Source: Bacillota bacterium (GTDB lineage: Bacteria > Bacillota > Syntrophomonadia > Syntrophomonadales > Syntrophomonadaceae). From it: a DNA stretch of 52,075 nt. The notes under the pieces were generated by a model. That model saw only the letters and a program-made list of their open reading frames with translations. It was not told the origin of the DNA and searched no databases. Position numbers and translations under genes: made by a program. Each line of letters starts with the position of its first letter. Position 1 is the stretch's first letter. The stretch lies in the NCBI GenBank assembly GCA_022706565.1, contig JAKJCH010000001.1, forward strand, positions 4,064-56,138, written 5' to 3'. Shown one piece after another: positions 15,425-24,606 of the stretch.

Positions 15425-16363
15425 TCACCTCCGCGGATGATTTTCTTCATGAATAGTCTTTAATCTGTCTTTGGTCACATGAGTATAGATCTGTGTAGTG
15501 GATAGTTTAACATGTCCGAGCAACTCTTGCACCGAGCGCAGGTCAGCACCGTTATTCAGGAGATGGGTGGCAAACGTATGTCTCAGGGTGTGGGGAGTAA
15601 CCTTTTGATGTATGGCCAGCTGCTCCACGTATTTATTGAGAATATTGCGGATGCTGCGGGCAGTCAAACGACCGCCTGATTTATTCAGGAAAAGGGCCGG
15701 GGTGTTTTGACTACTACGGGAAAGCAGGACTGGCCTTCCCTTATCCAGGTAAGCCGCAATAGCCCGCTTGCACTTGGCTCCCATCGGTGCCATGCGTTGC
15801 TTGCGGCCCTTACCCATAATCATGATCCAGCCTTCCTTGCAATCCAGGTCGTCGATGTTGATACCTACCAACTCACTCACCCGGACCCCGGCTGCATACA
15901 GGGTCTCGAGAATAGCCTTGTCTCTTAAGCCTGACGGGCTTTTGGTATCAGGGGCTGCAATGAGCATACGCATCTCCATGGGGTAGAGGAAGCGGGGTAG
16001 TCTCTTCTCCTGCCGGGGGGTGGAGACATTCGTAATAGGGTTGCCGGCCAGCAGGTTTTCCCGGCACAGGTATTTGACAAATGAGCGTAGGGCAGCCATC
16101 TTGCGGGCTATGGTAGCCCGACTCAAATCATGATTGAACATCTGGACTATGTACTCCCGGGCGGATAAATTGGTAACCGCGGAGACTGATAGGGCCGTTT
16201 TTTCAAGACCATGAAAACCAGCCAGGAAATCCAAATACTGATCCAGGTCGGTCTGATACCCGATCAGGGTCAATGGGGAGGCACTCTTTTCCACGCGGAG
16301 ATAAGCCAAAAATGAAGGGATTTCATTGGCCAGCAAGGTGTTTAATTCAGGTTCTGTGGTCAT
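15425..16363 (-). CDS. xerC: Tyrosine recombinase XerC
   Basis: Resolves chromosome dimers at dif together with a partner recombinase. The N-terminal SAM-like core-binding domain (FLAYLRVEKSASPLTLIGYQ) is followed by the catalytic domain with AGVRVSEL (Arg), TPHTLRHTFATHLL (His-x2-Arg), LGH and the nucleophile in TQIYTHVT. Start ATG at 16363 has GGAGG five bases upstream and gives 312 residues; an in-frame ATG at 16384 overlaps the trmFO stop. The genomic place next to hslVU equals that of Bacillus codV. Confidence 0.94.
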   Translation of the reverse strand: MTTEPELNTLLANEIPSFLAYLRVEKSASPLTLIGYQTDLDQYLDFLAGFHGLEKTALSVSAVTNLSAREYIVQMFNHDLSRATIARKMAALRSFVKYLCRENLLAGNPITNVSTPRQEKRLPRFLYPMEMRMLIAAPDTKSPSGLRDKAILETLYAAGVRVSELVGINIDDLDCKEGWIMIMGKGRKQRMAPMGAKCKRAIAAYLDKGRPVLLSRSSQNTPALFLNKSGGRLTARSIRNILNKYVEQLAIHQKVTPHTLRHTFATHLLNNGADLRSVQELLGHVKLSTTQIYTHVTKDRLKTIHEENHPRR

Positions 16364-16380
16364 GGTGTCCTCCAAACCTC

Positions 16381-17709
16381 TCATGCTTCTGTATCCGGAA
16401 GCCCGGCCTGGCTGAGAAATTCCATCATCTTTTGACCTGACCGGGTGGCATAAGCCTCATATCGTTTCTTCTTATCCTTCACTGGCATCTCCAGTGGAGG
16501 CAGAATGCCAAAATTGGCGTTGACGGGCTGAAAGTCAGTCTGGGTGGGATCGGTTATAAAAGCCAGCAAGGCCCCCATCATGGTGTTTGGATCCATCCTT
16601 AAGGGCGCATTGCCCCGGCAGCGGCGCAGTGCATTGACTCCAGCCAGGATCCCCGTAGCGGCTGATTCCATGTATCCCTCCACTCCCGTGATCTGCCCGG
16701 CAAAAAACCAATTGGGGTTCTGTCTTAACTGCAAGGTGCACAGCAAAACCCGGGGGCTGTTTATGTAGGTATTACGATGCATGACTCCGTATCTTACAAA
16801 TTCCGCATTCGCCAGCCCCGGTATCAAGCGAAAAATCCGGTCCTGTTCGCCCCATTTGAGCCGGGTCTGAAACCCGACAAGGCCAAGGACCGTACCTTCT
16901 TTATTCTCTTGCCGCAGTTGGACCACCGCCCAGGCCCGCTGGCCGGTGCGCGGATCTATCAGACCCACCGGCCGCAGGGGGCCGAATCTGAGAGTGTCCA
17001 GGCCCCGGCGGCCCATGACTTCTATGGGCATACAACCCGAGAAAAAGAGGTTCTTGTCAATACTATGACCCTCGGCAATATCCGCTTGTACCAGTTCCTG
17101 GTAAAAGTGCTCATATTCGTCCCGGCTCATGGGGCAATTGTAATAATCGCTGTCACCCTTGCCGTAGCGAGAGGCCTTAAATATCCTCTCCATATCCAAA
17201 CTCTCCAAGGTAACGCTGGGGGCGACCGCATCATAGAAAAACAGGTTCTTTTCACCGGTGATCCGGCTCAATTCCCGGTACAATGCATCCGAAGTGAGCG
17301 GGCCGGTTGCTATTATGCAGACCTCATCGGCGGGCGGGGCCTCCACCTCCTGGCGGATGATTTCAATGTTGGGGTGGTTTTCTATCCGTTCGGAAACCAG
17401 CTGCGCGAAGTATTCCCGATCGACGGCTAGAGCCGATCCGGCTGGAACCCTGGCCTGTTCCGCACATTCCAGGATCAGTGACCCCAAGGTCCGCATTTCC
17501 TTCTTAAGCAATCCTTGGGCTGTGGCTGGCAGGTCCGATTTCAGTGAATTGCTGCAAACCAGCTCCGCCAGATGCGCCGAGCGGTGAACCGGGGTCATCC
17601 GTACCGGTCTCATTTCATAGAGTCTTATCCTCATACCAGCCTGGGCCGCATGGTAGGCCGCTTCGCAGCCAGCCAGGCCGCCGCCGATCACGTTAATGGG
17701 CGACAACAT
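16381..17709 (-). CDS. trmFO: tRNA (uracil-54-C5)-methyltransferase, folate-dependent, TrmFO
   Basis: Flavoprotein that makes ribothymidine at tRNA position 54 using methylenetetrahydrofolate. Starting at ATG 17709 inside the end of topA, the 442-residue product begins SPINVIGGGLAGCEAAYHAA, the FAD-binding GxGxxG fold, and carries CSNSLKSDLPATAQGLLKKE and GQITGVEGYMESAATGILAG, typical of the family. The longer frame reaching to 17802 is rejected because it would overlap topA by more than 100 bases, while the chosen start has GAGGG just upstream. It overlaps topA by 17 bases and is translationally coupled. Confidence 0.95.
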   Translation of the reverse strand: MLSPINVIGGGLAGCEAAYHAAQAGMRIRLYEMRPVRMTPVHRSAHLAELVCSNSLKSDLPATAQGLLKKEMRTLGSLILECAEQARVPAGSALAVDREYFAQLVSERIENHPNIEIIRQEVEAPPADEVCIIATGPLTSDALYRELSRITGEKNLFFYDAVAPSVTLESLDMERIFKASRYGKGDSDYYNCPMSRDEYEHFYQELVQADIAEGHSIDKNLFFSGCMPIEVMGRRGLDTLRFGPLRPVGLIDPRTGQRAWAVVQLRQENKEGTVLGLVGFQTRLKWGEQDRIFRLIPGLANAEFVRYGVMHRNTYINSPRVLLCTLQLRQNPNWFFAGQITGVEGYMESAATGILAGVNALRRCRGNAPLRMDPNTMMGALLAFITDPTQTDFQPVNANFGILPPLEMPVKDKKKRYEAYATRSGQKMMEFLSQAGLPDTEA

Positions 17710-19780
17710 GTTCCCTCGATTCGGATCGATGCTTGCATTCCGGATTCTGACAGACCGCTTGTGAACCTTGCTTGTTGTATTTCTCCACCATCGCATCGCC
17801 ACAGATCGGGCATTTCTCTCCGGTGGGTTTGTTCCAGGAGCGGAAGTTGCATTCCGGGTAGTTCTTGCATCCGTAGTACCTTCGCCCTTTTTTCGATTTT
17901 AGGGCCAATACCGGTCCGCTGCATATTGGGCAGTTCACTCCTGCCTCTTCGTTGATGGACTCAGTATAGCGGCAATCCGGGAATCCAGAACAAGCTATAA
18001 ACTTGCCAAAGCGGCCGTGCTTGATGAGCAAGGGCTTGCCGCACTGAGGACATTCCTTACCGGCATCCTCGTCTTTTATTTCCACCTTTTCTATAAGGTC
18101 CTGGGCCTTTTCAAGATCGGCATTGAATGGATCGTAAAAATCCCTGATTACTTCCTTCCAGTTCATTTTGCCTTCTTCGACCAAATCCAGTTCTTCTTCC
18201 ATACGAGCCGTAAAACCAATATCCACGATGTTGCCGAAGTGCTGGGTAAGCAGATCCACTACTATGTAACCAAGTTCGGTAGGTACAAATTGCTTATTCT
18301 GCCGTTCTACATAACTCCGCTTGATTATGGTCTCGATGATAGGCGCATAAGTGCTGGGGCGACCAATATTCTTCTCTTCCAGGAGTTTCACCAAGCTGGC
18401 ATCGGTATAGCGGGGCGGCGGTTGGGTAAAGTGCTGCTCGGGGATTAGTTTTTCCAATTGCAGAGGCTGCCCATCCTCCATATCGGGGATGGGGTTTCTG
18501 ACCTCATCCTCCTCATCTTTATATACCTTTTTATACCCAGGGAACTTCAGTTGGGATGAACTGGCCCGCAAACCGTACTCTCCCGCGTTGATCTCGGCCT
18601 TGACCGTATCATAGCGGGCCGCCGCCATCTGGCTGGCCACAAAACGCTCCCATATCAACTTATAAAGGCGATATTGGTCGCGGCTGAGATACTGTTTAAT
18701 ACTGTCGGGGGTACGGATCACCGATGACGGCCGGATGGCTTCATGAGCATCTTGAGCTGATTTGCGGCTCTTATATTGATTCGGAGTATGAGGAGCAAAA
18801 GAATCCCCATATTCGGCTTTGATGAAATCCAGTGCCTCCGCCTGGGCCGTATTGGCAATCCGGGTAGAATCGGTACGCAGATAGGTGATCAACCCGACCG
18901 CGCCCTTTTTGCCTAATTCCAAACCCTCATACATTTCCTGGGCTACCCGCATGGTTCGGCTGGGGGAAAAGCCTAATCTCCTCGAAGCCTCTTGCTGCAG
19001 GGTACTGGTTGTGAAAGGTGGTTTGGGCCGTATTTGTTTTTCCTTTTTTTCAAGGCTCTTTAAAATATACTCCGCACCTTGCAGGTAATCGGCCACCTTT
19101 TGCTGTTCGCTGGCGTTCTTGATTTCCAGTTTGCGTCCCCGGTAGGAAAGCAGGTTGGCGCTGAATTGACTGCTGCCATCTTTAGATAGAAGAACCTCAA
19201 TGGTCCAGTATTCTTCTGGTTTAAAATCCTGAATCTCCTTCTCCCGTTCGCAGATAACCTTGACCACCACCGATTGCACCCGCCCGGCACTGAGCCCTTT
19301 GCGAACCTTGCTCCATAACAAGGGGCTAAGGTTGTATCCCACCAGACGATCCAAAACCCGCCGGGCCTGCTGGGCATTAACCAGGTTGACATCAACCGGC
19401 CGGGAGTTCTTGATAGCCCTTTTGATAGCCTCGGAAGTTATCTCATTGAACTCTATCCGGCACTTGGAGCCCTCGGGAATATTGATGAAGTTCTGCAGAT
19501 GCCAGGCGATGGCCTCTCCTTCGCGGTCAGGGTCGGTAGCCAGCAGTACCCGGGAGGATTTCTTGGCCTCATTCCTTATTTCCTTAAGAATCTCCCCCTT
19601 ACCGCGGATGGTAATGTATTGGGGTTCAAAATTGTTGTTGACATCTATACCCAGCTTGCTCTTGGGCAAATCCCTTATGTGTCCGACACTTGCTTTCACG
19701 CGGTAGTTCTTGCCTAAAAATTTGGCTATGGTCTTCGCCTTGGCGGCGGACTCGACGATCACCAGAGTATGGTCGGCCAA
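17693..19780 (-). CDS. topA: DNA topoisomerase I
   Basis: Type IA topoisomerase, 695 residues, relaxing negative supercoils. TOPRIM domain at the N-terminus (LVIVESAAKAKTIAKFLG; DPDREGEAIAW), catalytic domain with GLITYLRTDSTR carrying the active-site tyrosine, and about three C-terminal zinc-ribbon modules (CPQCGKPLL, CPICSGPVL, CPICGDAMV). Length is normal for Firmicutes. It lies after dprA with a gap of 68 bases, and its end overlaps trmFO. Confidence 0.97.
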   Translation of the reverse strand: MADHTLVIVESAAKAKTIAKFLGKNYRVKASVGHIRDLPKSKLGIDVNNNFEPQYITIRGKGEILKEIRNEAKKSSRVLLATDPDREGEAIAWHLQNFINIPEGSKCRIEFNEITSEAIKRAIKNSRPVDVNLVNAQQARRVLDRLVGYNLSPLLWSKVRKGLSAGRVQSVVVKVICEREKEIQDFKPEEYWTIEVLLSKDGSSQFSANLLSYRGRKLEIKNASEQQKVADYLQGAEYILKSLEKKEKQIRPKPPFTTSTLQQEASRRLGFSPSRTMRVAQEMYEGLELGKKGAVGLITYLRTDSTRIANTAQAEALDFIKAEYGDSFAPHTPNQYKSRKSAQDAHEAIRPSSVIRTPDSIKQYLSRDQYRLYKLIWERFVASQMAAARYDTVKAEINAGEYGLRASSSQLKFPGYKKVYKDEEDEVRNPIPDMEDGQPLQLEKLIPEQHFTQPPPRYTDASLVKLLEEKNIGRPSTYAPIIETIIKRSYVERQNKQFVPTELGYIVVDLLTQHFGNIVDIGFTARMEEELDLVEEGKMNWKEVIRDFYDPFNADLEKAQDLIEKVEIKDEDAGKECPQCGKPLLIKHGRFGKFIACSGFPDCRYTESINEEAGVNCPICSGPVLALKSKKGRRYYGCKNYPECNFRSWNKPTGEKCPICGDAMVEKYNKQGSQAVCQNPECKHRSESREHVVAH

Positions 19781-19848
19781 AATATCACCTCGTTAGATTT
19801 TTGTTGCTCTATATACATACATATGTGAAAAGTAATTTATGTCTGACC

Positions 19849-20940
19849 TTAAACCTTCACATAGTAATTACCCGGCATAGCTCTAATTATTCCCTCCAAT
19901 TCCAGTTTCAAAAGCGCTGCACTGAGCTTCCCGACACCTAACCGGGACAGCTGGACCAATCTATCGAAATGGACCGTGTCATGAGCTAGAGCCTCCAGAA
20001 CTGCTGCTTCGTCGCTGTCTGCAGGAAAAGCCAAAACGCCCTGTTGAGACGCCGGATTTACGGCTACATCCATCCCGTATTCATGTAGAATATCATCCAG
20101 GCTGTTCACCAAGCAAGCTCCCTGTTTAATTAAGTTATTGGTGCCCATGCTGTTCTGGCTGTTAATGGGGCCTGGTATGGCAAAAACATCGCGTCCTTGT
20201 TCCAGAGCAAAATCGGCTGTGATCAAGGCTCCGCTCCGTTGCTTAGCCTCTACTACCAGCACCCCCCGTGATAATCCAGATATGGTGCGATTGCGGGCTG
20301 GAAAATTACCCGATTCGGGCTTGGTACCGGGTGCAAACTCGCTGATTACAATTCCATTGTCGACTATCTGCTGGTATAGCTTGCGGTTTTCCCGCGGATA
20401 TATTACATCTATGCCGCTGCCCAATACGGCAGCCGTTTTACCGCCCGCTTCCAGAGCTCCCCGGTGGGCCTCGGTGTCGATGCCTCTGGCCATACCGCTG
20501 ACAACAACTACCCCCTGCCCGGCCAATTCCCGGCCGAACCGGAAAGCTTGCGTCCGGCCATAACTGGTTGCTACCCGGGAGCCAACCACAGCCAGGCAGA
20601 ATTCATTTAAAATATGGAGGTCACCCCGATAGTAAAAAAGATAGGGCGGATCTGCTGTATTCCGCAGCAGCTCTGGATATTCATCGTCCTCCACGCAGCA
20701 TACTTCAATGCCGTCACGTTGCAGTCGTTCATAAAGGCTGACAGGATCATTATGCTGGCGGGCCTGAACGATGCCGGCGCAAGCCGCTGCGGGCAGGGAC
20801 CAAGTCTTCCACAAGCGGTCATCACCTTCCAAGCAAGCCCGGAAACTCCCCGCTTGCTGTCTGATCCTGGCCAGGGTCTTATGCCCGATACCCGGTATGC
20901 TGTGTATAAAACACAGACAGGCCATTTCCTCTCGTTGCAT
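19849..20940 (-). CDS. dprA: DNA processing protein DprA (Smf)
   Basis: Single-stranded-DNA-binding loader of RecA in natural transformation. A helix-hairpin-helix start (SIPGIGHKTLARIRQQAG) precedes the Rossmann-type DprA core with VVGSRVATSYGR, SGMARGIDTEAHRGAL and GSGIDVIYPRENRKLY, followed by a small C-terminal winged-helix part. ATG at 20940 is preferred to 20988, which has no ribosome site; initiation at 20922 is also possible. It lies upstream of topA as in Bacillus. Confidence 0.92.
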   Translation of the reverse strand: MQREEMACLCFIHSIPGIGHKTLARIRQQAGSFRACLEGDDRLWKTWSLPAAACAGIVQARQHNDPVSLYERLQRDGIEVCCVEDDEYPELLRNTADPPYLFYYRGDLHILNEFCLAVVGSRVATSYGRTQAFRFGRELAGQGVVVVSGMARGIDTEAHRGALEAGGKTAAVLGSGIDVIYPRENRKLYQQIVDNGIVISEFAPGTKPESGNFPARNRTISGLSRGVLVVEAKQRSGALITADFALEQGRDVFAIPGPINSQNSMGTNNLIKQGACLVNSLDDILHEYGMDVAVNPASQQGVLAFPADSDEAAVLEALAHDTVHFDRLVQLSRLGVGKLSAALLKLELEGIIRAMPGNYYVKV

Positions 20941-21128
20941 AGTTACCGCGCTCCATTTGCTTAGATCAATAACAGCATAATAACACAAATGGAAATTTTA
21001 TACATCATCTGGCAAGTCCCTAAAGCAATTGATATCACAAAATCCGGGACTATGCAAGATTATGCCGCCCCGGCTGGCATTCGAGGCAGGCCAGTCAGGC
21101 TTGACGAATCCGGGTAAATTATTGGCAG

Positions 21129-21144
21129 GGGGGTCTTAACCCCC
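21129..21144. terminator. G/C hairpin behind the methyltransferase gene
   Basis: GGGGGT and ACCCCC form a short, very stable stem with a four-base loop; a direct repeat CTGCCAAT (minus strand) flanks it. There is no T-tract, so termination is uncertain. The remaining 20941-21185 interval shows no gene. Confidence 0.4.
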
Positions 21145-21185
21145 ATTGGCAGAATAATTATAGGTGCGGTTTATCTGGTTGGTGA

Positions 21186-22553
21186 TCAGGCCTTGATATC
21201 AACAACCCCCATAGTCTGGTTGGCCCAAACATCCCATACCTTGATGGCTATCTGGCGAGACCGACCCGCTTCGACCCTAACCAGGATATCCAAAGTCAAG
21301 GGACCTTGAAACCTGTTTTTTTCTCTAATTACTTGGCAGCAGGAGTTAAAGATCCCCTGGTAATCCAGGTCAATCTCCCAGAATTCAATATAGTCGCTGC
21401 AATGCTGGCGTTGTAATTGGGGTTCAATATTGAATGGCCGATAATCATCGATGCCCAGGTCAACCAGTACGTATCCTTGGTCAAAGCTGCTCAGCCGGGG
21501 TTTCTTCAGGACAATTTCGCCGCCCGGCGGGCTTTCATACTGATCTGGGACAATTATCGTAAAGGGGCTGGAGCCATTTCTTATCAACCGATACATGGTG
21601 GTCTGCAATCCCAATGGGCTGTTGTCGCATAACAACCAGCGCCTTCCGGTTTGGTTGCACACTTCCGCCAGCGTGCCGGAACCGCTGAAGAAATCTGCTA
21701 CCAGGCTGCCGGGCCGGGATGCCGCTTCCACCAGCCGCTTCAGCAGCTGCTTCGGTTTTTGGGTTGGATACTTGAGGTTCTCATGGGCAGTAGGGCTCAG
21801 GATTTTGTTGATGTCGGTCCACCAATCCTGCATCAAAGCTCCATCCTGATGGAGCTGGTAACGATCTCCTTTGACTCTGGTCAATCCTCGCTCCACTGTC
21901 CCTTGGGTATAGGGGCGATACTGGGGATTATAGATGTATTCGGGAGTTCGCGCATACCACAGGATTGAATCATGTTTGCGATGAAAGTGACGCCGTGAAT
22001 TCCCCCCTCCCCCAAAACACCAGGCAATCTCGTTGATGAAATGGTCCATCCCGAAGATCTCGTCCAGAAGCACTCGCACATAATGACTAGCATGCCAATC
22101 AACATGGACGAAGATGCTCCCCTCCTCGGAGAGCATTTCCTTCATTGCCGCCAGGCGGGGGTACAGCATATCCAGGTAGGAAGTCAGTCCTGCCGTCCAG
22201 CGGTCATGGAAAGCCGGCCTTACCACTGGGTGCTGGTCTGGGCCGGACCCAATGTTAATGGATGAATTATAGGCTATATCGGTCATGTAAGGAGGGTCAA
22301 TGTAGATCAAATCTACACGGGGGTATCCCGCCCACAGCGAAGGGTTGCGCATAAAAGCCAAGTTATCGCCCAGGCAAAAGGTGTTTTGGATGGCCTCGGG
22401 GGGCGCAAATATCTCTGCTTGTTGATAATAGGACTGAGTACCGATAATAGGGTTGATATTTACCCGCTCCAGCTCACGGAATTCCGGGATAGGTTCACTA
22501 TGATTCCTATCTTTGCTTTCCCAGGTGAGTTCGATCAGTTTCTGCTCCTGCAT
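21186..22553 (-). CDS. Orphan site-specific DNA methyltransferase
   Basis: Amino-group DNA methyltransferase with the beta-type order: motif IV DPPY (86-89, in DLIYIDPPYMTDIAYNS) precedes the AdoMet motif I in ADFFSGSGTLAEVC (near residue 300). DPPY favours N6-adenine methylation. The last 110 residues or so form a beta-rich domain that I do not recognise. The start is ATG 22553: the longer frame would begin at a GTG inside a terminator hairpin. No restriction endonuclease gene is adjacent, so it is solitary. It lies between sigG with its small peptide and dprA, a place where relatives usually do not carry a methylase. Confidence 0.85.
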   Translation of the reverse strand: MQEQKLIELTWESKDRNHSEPIPEFRELERVNINPIIGTQSYYQQAEIFAPPEAIQNTFCLGDNLAFMRNPSLWAGYPRVDLIYIDPPYMTDIAYNSSINIGSGPDQHPVVRPAFHDRWTAGLTSYLDMLYPRLAAMKEMLSEEGSIFVHVDWHASHYVRVLLDEIFGMDHFINEIAWCFGGGGNSRRHFHRKHDSILWYARTPEYIYNPQYRPYTQGTVERGLTRVKGDRYQLHQDGALMQDWWTDINKILSPTAHENLKYPTQKPKQLLKRLVEAASRPGSLVADFFSGSGTLAEVCNQTGRRWLLCDNSPLGLQTTMYRLIRNGSSPFTIIVPDQYESPPGGEIVLKKPRLSSFDQGYVLVDLGIDDYRPFNIEPQLQRQHCSDYIEFWEIDLDYQGIFNSCCQVIREKNRFQGPLTLDILVRVEAGRSRQIAIKVWDVWANQTMGVVDIKA

Positions 22554-22588
22554 GGCATCACCGGCTTTTTGTGCCAGTTTACCACAAC

Positions 22589-22614
22589 AAAAAAGTCCTG
22601 TCTTCACAGGACCA
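22589..22614 (-). terminator. Terminator behind the sigG transcript
   Basis: On the minus strand GTCCTGT and ACAGGAC form a seven-base-pair stem with a four-base loop followed by TTTTTT. It ends the sigG and small-peptide transcript just before the methyltransferase gene. Confidence 0.85.
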
Positions 22615-22647
22615 ACCTATTAACCAGCTATTCTTCCATTAGCGTGG

Positions 22648-22794
22648 CTATTGACAACTGGAACTGGCATCCATAAATATCAGGTTGTCATAGGTAAAGG
22701 CTTTGGTGCTTTGCCAGGCATTGACCGTCAAAGGCACCATAAGGGCCAATATTACGGCGATCAATATTACCGCCAACAGATTGCGATTCTGCAT
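22648..22794 (-). CDS. 48-residue membrane or secreted peptide behind sigG
   Basis: An ATG at 22794 preceded by GGAGGGGGCAGG opens a frame of 48 codons ending in TAG. After MQNRN comes a hydrophobic run of about 15 residues (LLAVILIAVILALMV), then PLTVNAWQ, so the N-terminus looks like a signal peptide or membrane anchor. The mature part is short and Ser-rich and ends in Cys-Gln. It starts 17 bases after the sigG stop and is followed by a strong terminator, so it is probably cotranscribed with sigG in the forespore. I do not recognise the family. Confidence 0.65.
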   Translation of the reverse strand: MQNRNLLAVILIAVILALMVPLTVNAWQSTKAFTYDNLIFMDASSSCQ

Positions 22795-22811
22795 CCTGCC
22801 CCCTCCTAGAT

Positions 22812-23582
22812 CTACACATATTTCTTCAGCTGTTTAAGGGCCGCTTTTTCCAACCTTGACACTTGGGCTTGGGAGATGCCTATCTCGTCTGCGACTTCCA
22901 TCTGGGTCTTGCCGTTGAAGAACCGCAGGGATACGATATGTTTCTCCCGCTCATTGAGTTTCTTAAGAGCTTCGTTGATGGTAATAGACTCCAGCCATTG
23001 CGAATCATTATTCTTGTCGTCACTGATCTGATCCATAACCAGGATCGGATCACCACCGTCATTGTAGATGGGTTCAAATAGAGAGACCGGTTCCTGAATG
23101 GCGTCGAGGGCAAAAACCACCTCTTCCCGCGGCACATCAAGCTTCTCTGCCATCTGGGTTATGGTAGGTTCGGTGGAATTCTCGGCCAGAAGCCTTTCCC
23201 TAACCTGTAGGGCCTTATAAGCAATATCCCGCAGCGAGCGGGAAACCCGAACCGGATTGTTGTCGCGCAGGTAACGCCTTATCTCCCCGATGATCATCGG
23301 CACCGCATAGGTAGAGAATCGCACATTCTGACTCAGATCAAAATTGTCAATGGCTTTGATAAGACCGATACAACCGACTTGAAACAAGTCGTCCACATAT
23401 TCCCCCCGGTTGTTGAAGCGCTGAATCACACTCAATACCAGGCGCAGATTGCCTTGAATCAGACATTCCCTGGCTTCGTTCTGGCCATTATGCATATTCT
23501 CAAACAGGATGCGCATCTCTTCATTCTTCAATACCGGCAGTTTTGATGTATTCACCCCGCAGATTTCAACCTTGGTTATCAA
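22812..23582 (-). CDS. sigG: Forespore RNA polymerase sigma-G factor
   Basis: Late forespore sigma factor, 256 residues. The N-terminus KVEICGVNTSKLPVL is the sigma-G hallmark. Region 2 shows FQVGCIGLIKAIDNFDLSQNVRFSTYA, region 4 EREKHIVSLRFFNGKTQMEVADEIGISQAQVSRLEKAALKQL in two halves. It lies behind sigE but with its own 289-base upstream region, as in Bacillus, where forespore promoters drive it. I could not assign a confident sigma-F or sigma-G promoter. Confidence 0.96.
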   Translation of the reverse strand: MITKVEICGVNTSKLPVLKNEEMRILFENMHNGQNEARECLIQGNLRLVLSVIQRFNNRGEYVDDLFQVGCIGLIKAIDNFDLSQNVRFSTYAVPMIIGEIRRYLRDNNPVRVSRSLRDIAYKALQVRERLLAENSTEPTITQMAEKLDVPREEVVFALDAIQEPVSLFEPIYNDGGDPILVMDQISDDKNNDSQWLESITINEALKKLNEREKHIVSLRFFNGKTQMEVADEIGISQAQVSRLEKAALKQLKKYV

Positions 23583-23871
23583 AAAGCCACCCCTTCTCTC
23601 CGTATTTGCTGCTGTTGGGGAAGAGCCATTTTATTTTTTCTATTCATTCAGGTTTGTTTTTAATTATTTACTTATATGCCACATCTTATTCTTGCCAGAA
23701 AAACGAAAAAGAGCCTTGACCAATGCTCTTCAATATTGCCAAAGAAAGCTGATCGCTATGCAAGACGCCCGTTCCTTACGCGCGTCTTGTACTCTTCAAT
23801 CGCGGAATTCTATTGCCTGCCCCATGCCCTTTTTCAACGGTCTGCCCAGACCAGCACTTTTTTGGAGTGCT
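23583..23871 (-). other. Upstream region of sigG
   Basis: Holds a terminator-like hairpin (23704-23730), a perfect eight-base-pair inverted repeat CAAGACGC/GCGTCTTG (23760-23788) and AGCACT/AGTGCT around the sigE stop. Sporulation promoters are expected here, but no pair of boxes is convincing. No gene seen. Confidence 0.4.
23704..23730 (-). terminator. Terminator behind sigE
   Basis: On the minus strand AAGAGC and GCTCTT form a six-base-pair stem followed by a short T run; it would separate spoIIGA-sigE from sigG. Confidence 0.5.
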
Positions 23872-24594
23872 CTATTCAATCTTGCGTATTTCCCGGTTCA
23901 ATCTCTTGAGGATCCTTTTCTCCAGGCGGCTGATGTAAGATTGAGAAATCCCCAGCAAGTCAGCTACCTCCTTCTGGGTCTTTTCGGCTCCATCATTTAA
24001 TCCAAAACGCAGTCTGATGATAGTGTGTTCGCGCGGAGTAAGTTTGTGCATGGCCTGCCAAAGCAAAGATTTTTCCACTTCCCCTTCAATTTTTTTGTAT
24101 ATCATATCGCCTTCAGTACCCAATATGTCTGACAGGAGCAACTCGTTGCCATCCCAATCAATATTGAGTGGTTCGTCTAACGATACCTCAGCCCGGTTTT
24201 TTTGATTGCGGCGCAGGTACATCAGAATTTCATTCTCGATGCAGCGAGAAGCATAGGTGGCGAGCTTGATGTTTTTCTTGGGTTCAAAGGTATTGACTGC
24301 TTTTATTAAGCCAATGGTACCAATAGAAACCAGATCCTCGATGTTTATGCCGGTATTCTCAAATTTTTTGGCTATGTATACTACCAAACGCAGATTATGT
24401 TCGATAAGGCTGGTCTTTACTTCTTCGTCCCCCTGGTCCAAGCGAGCAATAAGACTGCTTTCCTCCTTCTCCTTCAGGGGCGGAGGCAGGATCTCGGTTG
24501 AACCGATATAGTGAACATAATCAGGCAATCGCCTCCGGATATACCACTTCACCAGAATTAGCTTCCAAGCAACCAGCTTCTCCCAAATATTCAT
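23872..24594 (-). CDS. sigE: Mother-cell RNA polymerase sigma-E factor (pro-form)
   Basis: Early mother-cell sigma factor, 240 residues. The hydrophobic and basic N-terminus ([20 protein letters not shown]) matches the pro-sequence removed by SpoIIGA. Region 2 has [21 protein letters not shown] and [20 protein letters not shown]; region 4 has [15 protein letters not shown] and [20 protein letters not shown]. It follows spoIIGA by 12 bases, so protease and substrate are made together. Confidence 0.96.
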   Translation of the reverse strand: MNIWEKLVAWKLILVKWYIRRRLPDYVHYIGSTEILPPPLKEKEESSLIARLDQGDEEVKTSLIEHNLRLVVYIAKKFENTGINIEDLVSIGTIGLIKAVNTFEPKKNIKLATYASRCIENEILMYLRRNQKNRAEVSLDEPLNIDWDGNELLLSDILGTEGDMIYKKIEGEVEKSLLWQAMHKLTPREHTIIRLRFGLNDGAEKTQKEVADLLGISQSYISRLEKRILKRLNREIRKIE

Positions 24595-24606
24595 TTATCA
24601 TGCCTC

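Noticed and set aside
17710-17802. N-terminal extension of TrmFO
   Set aside because: It would overlap the zinc-ribbon end of topA by over 100 bases; homology starts at the ATG 17709.
22554-22607. N-terminal extension of the methyltransferase
   Set aside because: Its GTG start lies inside the stem of a terminator with six T; the ATG at 22553 is the reasonable start.
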